Shown: positions 32,759 to 44,730 of the stretch, in pieces
Layout of the letters: each line of letters opens with the position of its first letter
How positions within the stretch are numbered: position 1 is the first letter of the stretch
NCBI GenBank assembly: GCA_001599935.1
Contig: BCIJ01000013.1
Location: 184,050 to 248,049, forward strand
From: Holtermannia corniformis
Lineage: Eukaryota; Basidiomycota; Tremellomycetes; Holtermanniales
Reading direction: 5' to 3'
Length of the DNA stretch: 64,000 nt
Notes under the pieces: model-generated
Told to the model about the DNA's origin: nothing
Seen by the model: only the letters and a program-made list of their open reading frames with translations
The model's database searches: none
Program-made: the position numbers and the translations under genes

Positions 32759-35700
32759 TCATGGCCTATCGTCATGTACAGTGTCGCCTGGTTGCTGGTC
32801 TGCGTGTCCGCCACTACCATTGCTGTCGTTACCACGGACAGCCGGCAGGTCCGTCGGCACCTCGCGGTCCTCATCGGTCATAGCCACGCCTTCAGTACCA
32901 CTGCTGACCGGTTCTCTGCTGCCAGACTCGCCGCTACTCGCCTCAACAGCTGTAGGAACCGCGGCCGATTGGACCTCGTTCACATTCGCAGCCGGCCATA
33001 CGCTCCGAATGCGCGTCAGATCACCTAGCATGTCATACAGCATGCCGTCGAGCTGCTGAAGGAGCCTGATCCGCTCCTCGAGGCCCTCGGTTGTCTGCTG
33101 TGACAATGCCTCTAGATCCGTTGCCGACAGGTCGCGAGGGAGGACGTGACGGGCGGGAGACTGGAGCAGTGCTGAACTTGATATGGAGGGGTGTGGGGGT
33201 GGCAGAGGCTGCAGAAGGCTCTCTGGATGGTAAAGTGGAACGAGATGAGGTACAACTGTCGACGTCGACGGCGCGGGTATAGACGTTGTGGCAGCGTCAC
33301 GTTGCTCAGAGTGCTCGACAACGGATGCAGCGGCGGAGCTGCTTGGATTACGCGAAAGAGCGGGAGCCGGCGATCCCAACCGGCGCAATGCAGCGGCAGC
33401 AGCGCGCTGTGCCGGTGTTTCGATCGTTGTAGCGTTGGGTCGTAACTGTGACGTTGGTGAGAAGATTGCTGGTGGATTGGATGTGAAGGGTGTGTTGGCG
33501 CCTGACACGCCAGGCGAAGCTAGCGGCGCGGTGGCGGTAATGTCGACGGTGACTGCGGCTGCGCCATGCTCGTACGTTGCGCCCACAGGTGGAGCAGTAG
33601 ATGCCGTCGGCCTCGACGATGCAGTCATCGAGGTCAACGGCGTTGCAGACGTTGTCCGATTCGCCCGCGGCGGTCTTTCAGCCCGCCCACCATGACTCAG
33701 TACTCGTGGTGCTTCGCCTGCAGCAGGCCCGAACCGTCCTGGAAGGATAGGTCCGCCCCAGATACCCCCAGTGGGTGCACTAGGTGCTGCCACTGGCGGT
33801 GTCACACCTGTAGCCGCTCCAGCACCCGCACCCGCAGCCTGTTCCGGCAAGTGGAAGTACTGTTGGAACTGTCGGAATGGATCGACTAGTTGATTTTGCG
33901 CTGCGGCTGCAGCTGGTGCGCCTGTTTGCGCATTAGGGGCGGCAGCACCAGGAGGTACTGGGCGGGCACCAGGTGCAGGCGGTGGCGGCGCATTAGCCGT
34001 TGCCGGGCGCGGTGGAGCAGATCTCAAAACAGTTTGGCGGCTGTGGACACAGTCAGCAACGATGGTAACCAAGGGAGGCGGACTGACCAAGTGGGACAGC
34101 TCTGCTGTCGCTCGAGCCACGAACGCAGGCAGTGGAAGTGAAAGACATGACCGCAGCTCAGCTTCTTTGGTGTCTCGTTCGGCCCCGTACGAGCCGTTGG
34201 CGCGGGCTGTGTTAGATCACGCGGGACCATCTCTTCTCGGCAGATGATACACGTCTGATCACCATTGCGATCGAGGTCCGCGCTTGTTGCGTCTGGGTAG
34301 AGAGCATCCATATCGCGTGTCGCGCGGCGATAACGGATCAGGTCTCTACAGCGACGGCTGAAGGAGCGCAAGGTGAAGTAGACGTCGCGAAGGATGTGAA
34401 GAGGCAAGCCGTAGTGGAATAGGATGACGGTGAAGAAGCTGATGTAGGTTGAGAGCTTGGCAAAGTCTATATACGTCAGACAAGGAACCATTAGTATGCG
34501 CGAGACGTACCGGTCGCAAGCTCGATGTAGAAAATGTACATGCTCTTCTCCTCCCACGGCGGTGCGTCTTCTCGCCCGCGAGCTCGGCGCAGGTCGATGA
34601 CGCTCACAACGTACTTTGCAAACGTGGATGCAATAGACGTCAGGAGGATCATGAACTGACAATGACATTAGCGTCGCCAATCTTCGTGACAAAGTACACA
34701 CCTCGGCCGCGAACAGGACCATGCCACTGACGCCGACTTCCATGATTGAATCAAGCGAGTATGCGACGAGCAAAACGTCGGCCAGAGACAGCAAGGTCGT
34801 GATGGTGATTACGCGCAAGTGGAACAGCAACGGTGGACCTGGCGCGGGAATCTGATCGATCTGAGTAACGTCAGCGACGTCAACTGTGACACGTCTGACC
34901 ACCCACATATTCGACTCGGTCTGCCGTGATCCAATGAAAGCACTTGAGGAACAGCAGCAAACCGTACGTCAGGACGAACGGCGCATCAAAGTCGTCGCTG
35001 TATCCATCAGCATCGCGTTTGCACCGATCTGATGCATACACACCGGAAGATTGTCAACGCCAGCAGCGACTCGGTCAGGAAGAACCACAAGCGCTCGTAC
35101 AAGTGCTGTACCCTGGTAAGCGATACTACCAAAAACGAAGGCACGCGTACCTCGTGCTCGGCGGGCCGCAAGCTGCCAAAGAAGATCGACTTGAGACCCA
35201 TGCCGAGCAGGATGGCGTTGAACAATGCAAAGTTGGCCAGCACCTGCGAGTGATCAGCCGCAGTTCGATATTGTTCCGTGGAGCAGGTATACGACTGCAG
35301 ACCTAGAGCCGCTTCTAACCCAACGTAACTGCTCAAAGAACGGCAGACTGTGCCGCAACATGTTCGGTCTGCGAGCAAGACTGCGCGCAAGCATGATTCG
35401 AGCGCACATAGTGTGACAGATATAGGTCAGTCAGGATCTTGTGGGTAACCGGAAGGGCCCCAGAACAGACAGTGGCGTCGTCTGTTACGGCCGTGCATGG
35501 ACCATCGTCTGCAGTATGGGGTGCCAATGAACTGCCGGCCCAAAGACTCTGAGAGCGAAAACGCATCCGCCGGTAAATTGACTGTGATCGACGCCAGTGA
35601 CAGCTGATGGCCGATAGCCTGCGTAGGTCATCCGTCAATTACACAGTCATTGCAATTGAGTGAGGGCCTTTCAGCGACGCTGTTTGCCGGGCGCCGATCG

Positions 35701-37028
35701 CAGGCGGTATCAAGCTCGAACACTGGTCTGAGGCATACTATTTAGCAGTGACCATGGATAATCGCACTGCATCGCTCCGTGACCCTCGCTTCGTTTCAAC
35801 CCGACAGCTGACTCCTGCTGAAGACGGGAAGCTGACGGGTTTAAAGCGATTCTTTTCAGCCAAGCGCCAGACCCTTTCATGGCTTGCACCTCTTTACTCT
35901 CGTGATCCTTTAGCGAGATCCGCTGTCAGGATCCACGACACAAGGTGGTGTGAGCCTACGGCTGGCGTGCGTGTCACCGCCGTGGCGGCAGATCACATAG
36001 ACGCGTCGCGCTGTCACAGGAAATCTACATAGACGGTATTGTCTGACAGATCGCCTTGAGACACGCGCAGGATGGATGTCAATTGTTTGTATGCGATGGC
36101 CGTCGACAGTCGCAGTCTGCGACATCAAAGCAACCGCTGTGATGGACAAGTCGATGGAGGCGACAAGGTACACGAGCCAGCTGCAGCTTAGCTCGTGCCC
36201 TAGATGATGCATCCAGCAGCGCTGTGTACCGCTGTAGATTGCAGCCTTCAGAATTGGAGGCTCACAGTCCGAGCCTGTTGGAGATGCGCACTGCTGAGTG
36301 GCGCCTCTCGAGCGTCGGGTCGGCCGTGATCTTCGGGTTGAGACGCGACGCGGTGCGCGTCTGCAATGTTCGTGGATACCAAGGTAGTGTCTGCACCTTG
36401 GTCCCGCGGGGATGTATAGCCCAATGGGGCGTGCAATGGCTTGACGTGGGCGCTTCCTGCGGCTAGCCAGGGCTAGCTGCTTGGAACAAGGTTCCAGCAG
36501 TCTCCGTGTTCATCCCATAGCTATTTTAGCTGTGCATGACACTGAAGCCAGCCGAACCTGCGAGTGCCTGAGCTACCAACTGACATGCAGTTGCTGCCGT
36601 GATCTCCACGGGTCCTTTGCATCTGCAGGCAAGACACGAGACAGGACCAACGTGTCAAGATCTAGGAGCAGCAGAGATGATAGTACCACTGCACTGTGCA
36701 GAGTCAACGAGTCTAGAGTAGCTCGGTTGAGACGGGTCATAGCTGAGCGACCGTGATCCACCGCCCCGGCTGTCTTGCTCGCTCAGCGAAGGCTCGATAA
36801 AGTATCCACTGCAACGATCGAAGGGCAGCCATATCACTTGCTCTGAGCCCATGTCCAATGTCTAAGACCTCAGTCTCTCGCCCAGCCACTCACCATCAAC
36901 GCGCCGCTGCTCTTGCCGATCCCAACAGCGGCCGCATAAAAGTTGGCTCGCGTATACAGCGCGTTGGCCACGACGGTCGCGGCCAGCGTTGTAGAAGACG
37001 CGCCGTATGCGACGAGCCTAGAGACCAT
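32759..37028 (-). CDS. HRD1: ERAD E3 ubiquitin ligase Hrd1 (synoviolin type), 781 aa
   Basis: Multi-spanning ER RING ligase that forms the retrotranslocation channel for ER-associated degradation. Eight minus-strand exons: 36894-37028, 35151-35243, 35044-35105, 34907-34997, 34702-34860, 34511-34655, 34088-34466, 32759-34040; they sum to an exact codon count. Exon 1 encodes YGASSTTLAATVVANALYTR, the first transmembrane helix; exon 2 continues LANFALFNAILLGMGLKSIFFG and exon 3 HLYERLW, as in yeast Hrd1. Several further hydrophobic helices precede the RING-H2 (CIICREE ... LSCGHVFHFHCLRSWL ... CPTC). The C-terminal ~430 residues are Pro/Ala/Ser/Thr-rich and disordered. Intron 1 is 1,650 bp, over 30 times the usual length here. 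The phase-0 junction and topology make the distant exon 1 convincing. Confidence 0.9.
35244..36893 (-). other. Giant first intron of HRD1 (1,650 bp)
   Basis: Borders are GTGAGT at the exon 1 side and a CTGATCACTCGCAG branch/acceptor at the exon 2 side. It has no open frame with family resemblance on either strand. It contains short palindromes such as TGGAACaaGGTTCCA near 36482. A decayed insertion, a regulatory RNA or a nested gene cannot be told apart by eye. Confidence 0.7.
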
Positions 37029-37385
37029 GCTGAGCGGCGCGCTCTATGCGCACAATCTGGTACTACGGTCACTCGGTCTTAGTCGAGTGGTTAACCACAC
37101 TCGCCGGCGGCAACTTCCACGTCATCGCACTAGCTTGGGAGGGGTTAAGCACAACCGTACAATGATGTGTAGGTGCGTAGGTGCCACATTTCCAAACCAA
37201 CCACGCCGGCATGACCGGCTCGGAGAAACCGATCGATAAGTCCGTGCCGGGCTCCGCCGATGATCACGTGGTGCGCTTCGTTGCGTGCTGCTCTACCAAC
37301 CTTCCGAGTTTCAACAGCCGCCAAAATCAACTCGGCAGTGTCAACCACCACCGCGTAGGCTCTTGGGAGATACACAGGCTCGACA

Positions 37386-40118
37386 ATGTCACTCCGTGCG
37401 CGCTTGCCTCGCTCAAGCTTGCCGTCCGCTCGGCAACTCTCCAGCACGCGCCAGCTCGGCCTCAACCCAGCCGCGTTACGCGCGAACCCATCGGGACTCG
37501 CACCTCCACCGCCTCCAAGCGAATACCAGCGTCTAGGCGGTGCACGAAACTTTGCCCTTTCGCTCTGCCTAATGTTCGGCGCCGCCAGTCTGGGTTACAT
37601 CCTGCACGATACCCTGCAGCGGCACTCTGTCGCGCCGGGCGCAAAGGGCGATGGGTCCAAACGCCCCCAGTACGGGAACAAGGCCGCCTACCACGCTTGT
37701 ATCAAGGAGCTCGAGGCGCGGTGGGAGGCAAAAGGCAAGAGGGATTCAGTGTCGACCGACGATGATGATTTGAGATCGCACGGCATCTCGGATTGGAGCT
37801 ACCACGAGGAGCACCGGCCGACCGTGGTGGTCTGGGTCGACAGGTGCGTAATATGACTATAGTTCCCTGTAAGAGATTCATGGCGGTCGATAGCACCGAG
37901 GAAGTGTCGGAAATCGTCAACATCTCACGCAAGCACCGCGTGCCCATCACCCCGTTTTCCGGCGGCACCTCTCTCGAAGGCCATTTCAGCTCTGTCAGTC
38001 TGCGCTCTGTGCTCTGCTTTCATAGCTCGTGATAACACGTCCCAAGCCGTTCGGCGGGATCTCTCTCGATGTCTCGCGCATGGACAAGATTCTCCGATTG
38101 AGCGGTGCGCCTCGCGTGCATCCTGGAAACGTACTGACGGCGCATCCTAGAGGCCGACGCAGACGTGACGGTCCAACCGGGCGTCAAGTGGGAGGACCTG
38201 AATGCGCATCTGAAAGCGCAGGGCGTGCCGCTCTTCTTTCCCGTCAGTCCACACCCCGGGCCCCCACCCTCCATCAGCTCACATCATACCACCCATAGCT
38301 CGACCCAGGGCCCGGCGCGACCATTGGCGGCATGATAGGCACCTCGTGTTCTGGCACCAACGCCGTCCGCTACGGGACCGCGAAAGCCGAATGGTTCCTC
38401 AACGCTGTGCGTCCCTCTTCTCTCTTCTTTGCCCTGTTAGTTACCTTGTTAATGAACAATAGACGGTCGTGCTGCCTTCCGGCGAGATCATCAAGACGCG
38501 CCAGAGAGCGAGAAAGAGTTCCGCAGGGTTCGATACGACAAAACTGTTTATTGGCGCCGAGGGCACACTGGGGATCGTGACCGAGGGTGAGTGCTGCCGA
38601 CCCGACGGTCGGCTCGAGATCACGCGGCTGTGAAACGCACAGAGCTCAGACGTGCTACTTGCTTGCTGGTCTGTTCAAAGTCGCGTTTGTGCGCACGTTG
38701 GCTGCCTACCACTCGTTCGGGTCCACTGGCACCAACGATCGCTAGGACTAGCCGGGCGCAGATCGCCAGCTCTGCCAAACTGCTGGCGATCGCAAAGACG
38801 CTGCTTGAACGCCGCATTCCACAGTGCAGTACCAGTCTGCCATATGACTTCTCCACTCTCGTCGTCCCTCTCTCACTGAGCAACAGCGACAAGCTGACAC
38901 CACCCGCAGCAACACTCCGCCTCGCGCCACTGCTCCCGACCAAATGCGCCGTCGTCACTTTCCCGGGCGTAGAAGAAGCCGTGACGGCCGCGACTGAAGT
39001 GCGAGTACCCTGCCATTGACGAGATTGGCGCGCTAATGTCATCCTGCAGGGTCAACGCCGGCTTCCCCGTCCGTACGTCCCTTCCGCTGACGTCCACTGG
39101 ACCGGAGAGGCTGATTTCCCCAGAATGTGTAGAGTTTCTCGACACCCTGACCGTCAAGGCAATCAACCAGGGCGGGATGACGGGTCGAAAATACACCGAA
39201 GCTGAAAGCTTGTTCTTCAAGTTTCAAGGGTCAGTCGAGGATTGGCCAACGACAACACTTGCTGATGACAGCTATATCTAGCTCTGACGAGTCGATGAAG
39301 GAAGTGTCTCGCGCGGTACAGGCCGTGACGAAGAAGCACGGCGGCAAGAATTTCGAGTTTTCAAAGTCGGACGCGGAGGCGACGAATCTGTGGGAGGGGC
39401 GTAAGGCTGCGCTGTGGAGTGTGCTGGCGCTCCGAGAGGGTGCGTTGTCGACTGGACTGAAGCGATGGAAGCTGATCGTGAACGGCAGGCGCCAAGGTCT
39501 GGACGACGGACGTTTGGTGCGTTGATCGGTGCCGTGAGTGAGGTTGACTGACGAGCCGTAGCGTGCCAATCTCAAAGATTGCAACCCTTGTGAATGAAAC
39601 CAGAGACGATATGGCCAGGCGCGGGCTGACGGCTTGTCACTTTGGGTCAGTCAAGTCTCAGGCCACGACCGTGCTGACAAAGCGCGACAGTCACGTAGGC
39701 GATGGCAATTGCCACTCTCTCGCCCTGTACGTATCCTGCATCACTGAACGACACCAATCCTGACCTGCTTAGCTTCAACGACGATGCCGAGCTCGAAAAA
39801 GTCCGCGAGGCCGTCCACGTAATGGTCCACCGTGCAATCGAACTAGACGGTACATGTACGGGCGAGCACGGCGTTGGCGTCGGCAAAGTCGAATACCTCG
39901 AGAGCGAGCTGGGCAAGGGCACCGTCGAGCTGATGGAGACGATCAAGCAGACGCGTGAGTGGAACGGGGAGAAGGATTGGCTGCGTTACTGATTCCATTG
40001 CAGTGGATCCGATGGGGCTCTTCAACCCCGGCAAGGTGATTGCCTTGAGTAGCAGGGGCGTGGGGCGATGCTAACATGCGTGCAGATCTACCCGAATATC
40101 AAGCCGCAGAGCTCATAG
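37386..40118 (+). CDS. FAD-dependent D-lactate dehydrogenase (cytochrome type), mitochondrial, 577 aa
   Basis: Oxidises D-lactate to pyruvate, passing electrons to cytochrome c; a DLD1-type inner-membrane enzyme. Sixteen exons: 37386-37843, 37894-37993, 38026-38104, 38151-38242, 38299-38406, 38463-38586, 38910-39000, 39050-39072, 39124-39229, 39282-39439, 39489-39516, 39562-39645, 39691-39726, 39773-39954, 40004-40035, 40086-40118. A basic leader and a hydrophobic [19 protein letters not shown] segment (about residues 54-72) give a mitochondrial presequence and anchor. [11 protein letters not shown] and [20 protein letters not shown] are FAD-binding PCMH motifs. The C-terminal FAD-oxidase half has HVGDGNCHS, containing the catalytic-site histidine, and GEHGVGVGK. 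Intron 6 is 323 bp and intron 7 is GC-AG. Confidence 0.93.
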
Positions 40119-40435
40119 CATGTGATGCACGCCTCGCATGCCTACTGTCGACATGCTGAAGCCATTCGTTGGGAGTCCTCTTCCGGCCCTACTGACGTGA
40201 CTGGTCTACCCAAGCATGGTCCCTGTTGTGTGGCTTATGATCGCTCGCGCGGGTCACGAGGCTCATCTCCTGCCTCTCTGCTAGCGTTTGTTCCCAAGTA
40301 CCTTTCTGCAGACTGATTTTGCCTGAGCACTCTCTGGTCGAAACGCAAAGAGTTTAGGCCGTGCAATGACAGCGACCACGATTGGTGATCTGCACCTTGT
40401 ATTTTGATCTGTGAATTCTTCTGCTATGGGATGAA
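40119..40435. other. Convergent 3' intergenic region
   Basis: 317 bp between the D-lactate dehydrogenase stop and the opposing pseudouridine-enzyme stop. No coding signal; it presumably contains both poly(A) regions. Confidence 0.4.
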
Positions 40436-43265
40436 CTACCCCAGTGTGCCCACTGCTCGCAAGCTCCTCAAGCTCCTGTTTGCGCTCCGCATCGCGGCCA
40501 CAATGCCATCGGCCGAGATCTCGCCATGGCCCTGCACGATGCCCGCTGCCAAACCGCCCACAAGACTATCGCCTGCGCCCGTCGTCGAGACGATCTCGTC
40601 CGGAGGGATCGGAAGCGCATGGTAGTGTGTCAGAATCAGGTGTTTGCCGTTCACGAGCGGGTTCGTGATCGTGTCGGGGTGAGGGGACGGCTTGGTGCCG
40701 ATGCGGAGGTGTAGTAGACCTAGCGCGGGATCAGTCAGTCGTGCATTGTCACTGGTCGTGGTGACATACCCTTGTCACCATTCTTGACCCAGACGTGCTC
40801 GACCCATGGTAGCAGCCCGACCATCATGGCGCCCACGCCATCCCTCACGATCCACTCGCGCGCCTCCTTGCCCGCCCAAACGCCAAGCTTGGCCCGCCAG
40901 TCCGCTGTCAAGCCGAGACTGTCTATGTACTCCCACCAGCTCGGGGCAGAAGTCGCCTCGGCGTCGGACAGTAGTCGATGCAGTTCTGCGAGCTCGAGCA
41001 CGTTGGGTGCTATATGCGTCAGAAGTCGGGGCTCGCCGGATGCTTTGGGCGCATTGGCAAGTAGGGAGGGAAGCAAGCGCGAGAGTTTGGGAATAGAGGT
41101 TGGGTCGTTGAGCGCTACCATATGTATCAGTCGAGTCGTACAGCTTGAAAAAGTAGATCGTCAAACCCACTCTGGATGTTGTGTGCAGCGCACGCTGCGA
41201 GTAGCGCCTTGATGACCTCCGGTCGAAGGTTACAGTCGAACACGACCAACTCTGGCCGGGAATCCTCAATCTGCTTCACAATCTGCCAGCTCATCAGCGC
41301 TGATCCCCGCCCGGCAAACTGAAACACCGACCCAATCAGCCTCCAAAGCCTCCGCAACGTCCATATCCGCCACACCCGCCACCAGATCCCCCTCTCGTTC
41401 CAACACGAGGCTACAGACGGCTGTACGCCGACCTCCAACCTGCACCAAGCCATCCGTACGCATCCCAGCTGTTGCCATCTCGTTCTTCAAGACGCTCGCG
41501 AACGCGTCATCGCCGTAGCCTGCGACCATGCGAACTGAATCCGGTGGGAGGAGATGCGTGGCCGATTCGGCAATGTTGCGCCCTACGCCGCCGGGAGAGA
41601 GGCGGACTGTGCCGGGTGTTGTGGAGCGGAGTGCTGTGGAAGATGTGGAAGAGGAGGTGATGTCGATTGCGGCTGAGCCGAAGACTAGGATCTTGGCTGG
41701 GTTGAGTGGGGAGGGCGGCGACGACAAATCTGGCATGAAGGCTGTACTTGTCGCCGCAGACTGCGAGAAGGGAGTCTGGCTCGAGCTCTGGTCGGTATCA
41801 GGCTGTGCTCAGATAACAGCGCTATGCATTACTCACGGCTTCGCGCTTTAACCCCGCAACCAGCGCCGCGACTCGACCCCCAACAGCCGCATTGTTTTCA
41901 ATCAGCGCGATATCTGTCAGAAATCAACATTAATACAGTCCGATCAGTCTACGCGCGACTCACTGCTTTTGAGCGCCTGACCGTGTGAGAGCTCGCCGAC
42001 GCGCTTGAGGAGCCACGGCGTGACTTCCTTGCCGCGCTTATCGATCCCTTGCTCTATTGACTCGCGGACGGCTTGCTCGACTGCCTCTTGGACGCGGAGC
42101 CCTACTTTGGCGTGCTGCGCAGGGATCGGGACGGCAAGGAGGGTCGAGAGGGGCGTCGGGAGGGAGAGGGAGGTATCTATGAGCGTGTGGTCAATGTACA
42201 GACTGGAAGTGGCGACGACGGTACGCACGAATAAGGTGTGCAGCTTGTTCGTCGTCGGCGACGCGCCAAGGGCTCTATTGATCTCCCTTCAGCTCGTAGG
42301 TTGGCAAGCCCAGCCATCGCGAGAACACACCTGGACACCAGCAGACGGCGAATAGAATGCAGGAAAGTCCTGGGAAGCACCGTACGAGGCCACACAGACG
42401 CCTTGTGTCTCCTGTTGTAAAGGCGTCAGCAGGAGAGTTGGAACGAGGGATCACGGGCGCACGAGGTATTCAAGAGTTCTTGGGATATCGAGGATGCTCT
42501 TTGCGCCAGCACAGACTACGGCCATGGGCTATGATGATCAGCCTTCACATCTGCAGTTGATCGCTGAAGGAGAGTCTTACCGTTCGACCGAGCTCGACCA
42601 GATCCGCCGATACGTCCATGCCTGTCTTCGTCAGACGTATTCCCAAACGCCTCGCAGACATCACTCACTGTTTTCTCCGCCACGATGCACGCCCCCGATC
42701 CCACCCGTTACAAACACGTCGATGCCCACAGCCCTCGCCAACATCATCGTCCCTGCAACCGTTGTGCCGCCATACACGCCTCTCGCCAACGCAGCACCGA
42801 GATCGCGTCTCGAGACCTTGACTTTGGCCTCGGCTGGGATGTTTGGATCTGCGAGCTCGTCGAGTTGCGCGGAGGATAGACCAATGTGGATTTTCGAGTT
42901 GATGAGGGCGATAGTGGCTGGTACGCTGGAGCTTTGGCGGATAATGGATTCAACGGATTGCGCGGTGTTGAGGTTGGTTGGGTGAGGCATGCCTAGCTAT
43001 CGTCAGCCTAGTTAAAAGGGTCTGATACGATGGAGATCTACCATGAGTAACGATCGCCGTCTCGAGCGCGACAACTGGCCCTCCGGTCTCGAGTGCATGC
43101 TCGACCTCTTCCGAGATGACCAGTCGGCCTCCCTGTATCGCCGTCAGCTGTGTCTCGATTCTAACAATGCCAGTGTGAGCGTACCCATGCCGTTTTTGCC
43201 TGTGCCAGTGTCGACAGCGCTCTTGAGCGTGCAGCATGCGCTCTGGCCCGTCCAACACGCAGCAT
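40436..43265 (-). CDS. Bifunctional pseudouridine-5'-phosphate glycosidase / pseudouridine kinase, 748 aa
   Basis: Fusion of the two pseudouridine-salvage steps: kinase makes pseudouridine 5'-phosphate, the glycosidase cleaves it to uracil and ribose 5-phosphate. Thirteen minus-strand exons: 43185-43265, 43042-43147, 42669-42992, 42581-42621, 42463-42528, 42331-42411, 42229-42274, 41964-42176, 41837-41913, 41332-41802, 41171-41282, 40770-41114, 40436-40719. The N-terminal IndA/YeiN domain shows ALETAIVTHGMPHP, GGTTVAGTMMLA and VFVTGGIGGVHRGG. After a Ser/Gln-rich linker, the PfkB kinase starts with AKILVFGSAAIDI and ends with the signature STTGAGDSLVGGLAAG, where the Asp is the catalytic base. 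A basic leader of ~27 residues encoded by exon 1 looks mitochondrial. The fusion is known in fungi. Confidence 0.92.
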
Positions 43266-43507
43266 GGTCCGTCGTTGATTGCAGTTCGGTCTGATCGGGC
43301 AAACTCGGCAAAAGTATATGCCACGCGGTAGCCACGTGGCAGGACGTGCTGATAACGTGGTGATCACGTGATGGCTTGACGCCGTCATGACTCTTTGTCT
43401 CGCCACTGCACCGTCTTTTCACCTCGGTGCGCTCGTAACACTACCGAACAGCTTTCGAGTACCGAAGAGCAGCAGACGGGACGTTGCACCAGACTTTGAG
43501 TATCAGA

Positions 43508-44165
43508 ATGCCGTCTCTACGCGTCACCAACCTTACAACGGACGTGCTCAACATCAGCTTGAAGCAAGTCACCGCACTCCACTTTGAGAATGGTGTGAGC
43601 ATGCCGTGTTGCAGTCCCCGACATCTAGCTACTGATACCGTCGGTGCGGTGTAGGTCCAGCCGGGTCAGACCATCAAGTTGAAAGTGCGTCGTCTGTGCC
43701 CTCGCACATCGAGCTGACACATGGATGACCGACAGCCAGGCAAAGTCTGGTTCACGTTCGAAGTCTGTCCCCGTCTCAGTCCGAGCTGGCCATGTTGACC
43801 CGCCAAGGTACTGCACGACACGCCCGACACTCGGTATTCACTCCTGAAATCCGCCGCCACGATCGCGCTCATCTCACTCGCCGTGACCGCAGCCGCCGCT
43901 TCAGCCGGGGCCGCTCTGCTACCCGAAGTCGTCGCGATCGGCGGTGGAGCCGTCGGTGTATATCTCGCAAAGGGTGTCGGGATCGCCAAGGGTGTTTTGG
44001 TCAAGAATGCAGGCACGATTGCAAAAGTCTGTGCGTTGGGCGAGGGGTTGGCAAGATGAGCTTGGGAGCTGACGGCGTGGGATAGCGTCCATGGCGTTGC
44101 CAAAGGCGATTGAGAGGGTGTCGGCGGAAGTTGGCGGGTTGACGGCGTTGCAGAGAGAAGGTTAG
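43508..44165 (+). CDS. Unidentified small hydrophobic protein, 148 aa
   Basis: Five exons (43508-43594, 43655-43684, 43736-43762, 43808-44030, 44086-44165), two of them only 30 and 27 bp, join in frame. The N-terminal half looks like a small beta domain: SLRVTNLTTDVLNISLKQV, HFENGVQPGQTIKLKPGKVW and FTFEVLHD. Two hydrophobic segments follow (ATIALISLAVTAAAASAGAALL and VVAIGGGAVGVYLAKGVGIA), then a short helix. The last exon uses a GTGCGT donor at 44031; reading through instead ends the protein ten residues later. No family name is recognised. A membrane-associated role is inferred from hydrophobicity only. It is divergent from the pseudouridine enzyme, 240 bp away. Confidence 0.6.
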
Positions 44166-44403
44166 TGATGACCGGTGACGCTGAGACGGGTGGTTGGAGG
44201 GTATTCCGCTATGTGCTACGGGTGAAAAGGTCAGCCGTGCATAGGGCGAGTGTCCCTGCTATCCGGCCGCGCAGCTCAGTAAGCGGTAGCAGAGACTGTC
44301 TCCGCCTGCACGTCAGTGGCTAGTCCTCGGCGCCTGCGGGTTGGCCGTGTGGCTTGCGCTTGCTCACCGATCCGTGCCCATCTGTTCTCCATCTGTTCTC
44401 CAT

Positions 44404-44730
44404 ATGACCTTTGAACTGTGCCTGACCCATACAGTCCTCAGCATCGTCTCCTCCCCGACCCTCTCCTCCGACGTCCGCACCAAAGCTAGTACGCTCCTCA
44501 AATCCCTGCACAAAGCGCACAACGACGGTAAAGCGGCGGCCACCCCGCAACGGGATGAAGCCGAGCTCGAAGCACACGGTGCAGACGTCGAGAGTGCGCC
44601 GGTGCACACGAGCAAGACGCTGCGCGTACACGGCATCTATATGGATCGACGACGGCATTTTGAAGTGCGCAGGGGTGCGGATGGGGCGCTCGAGTTGTGG
44701 GATGTAGTGGCTGCGAAAGTGATCTCATGA
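44404..44730 (+). CDS. Unidentified small protein, about 108 aa
   Basis: The open frame has a helical, charged middle (SDVRTKASTLLKSLHKAHND) and a C-terminal strand-rich end (LRVHGIYMDRRRHFEVRRG, ALELWDVVAAKVIS). A CTGACCCATACAG acceptor just after the first Met raises the possibility that the true start lies in an upstream exon. A direct repeat CCATCTGTTCT occurs just before it. No family recognised. Confidence 0.4.
   Translation: MTFELCLTHTVLSIVSSPTLSSDVRTKASTLLKSLHKAHNDGKAAATPQRDEAELEAHGADVESAPVHTSKTLRVHGIYMDRRRHFEVRRGADGALELWDVVAAKVIS

Noticed and set aside
33191..33695. Plus-strand frames within HRD1
   Set aside because: They are shadows of the Pro/Ala/Ser-rich HRD1 tail.
35007..35394. 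HRD1 start inside the exon-2 region (Met at 35394 or the upstream open frame)
   Set aside because: Both give no transmembrane helix 1; the distant exon at 36894-37028 supplies it in perfect phase and with family-like sequence.
38591..39019. Plus-strand frame covering D-lactate dehydrogenase intron 6
   Set aside because: Family alignment is contiguous across the intron, so the open frame is likely chance; kept only as a low-interest note.
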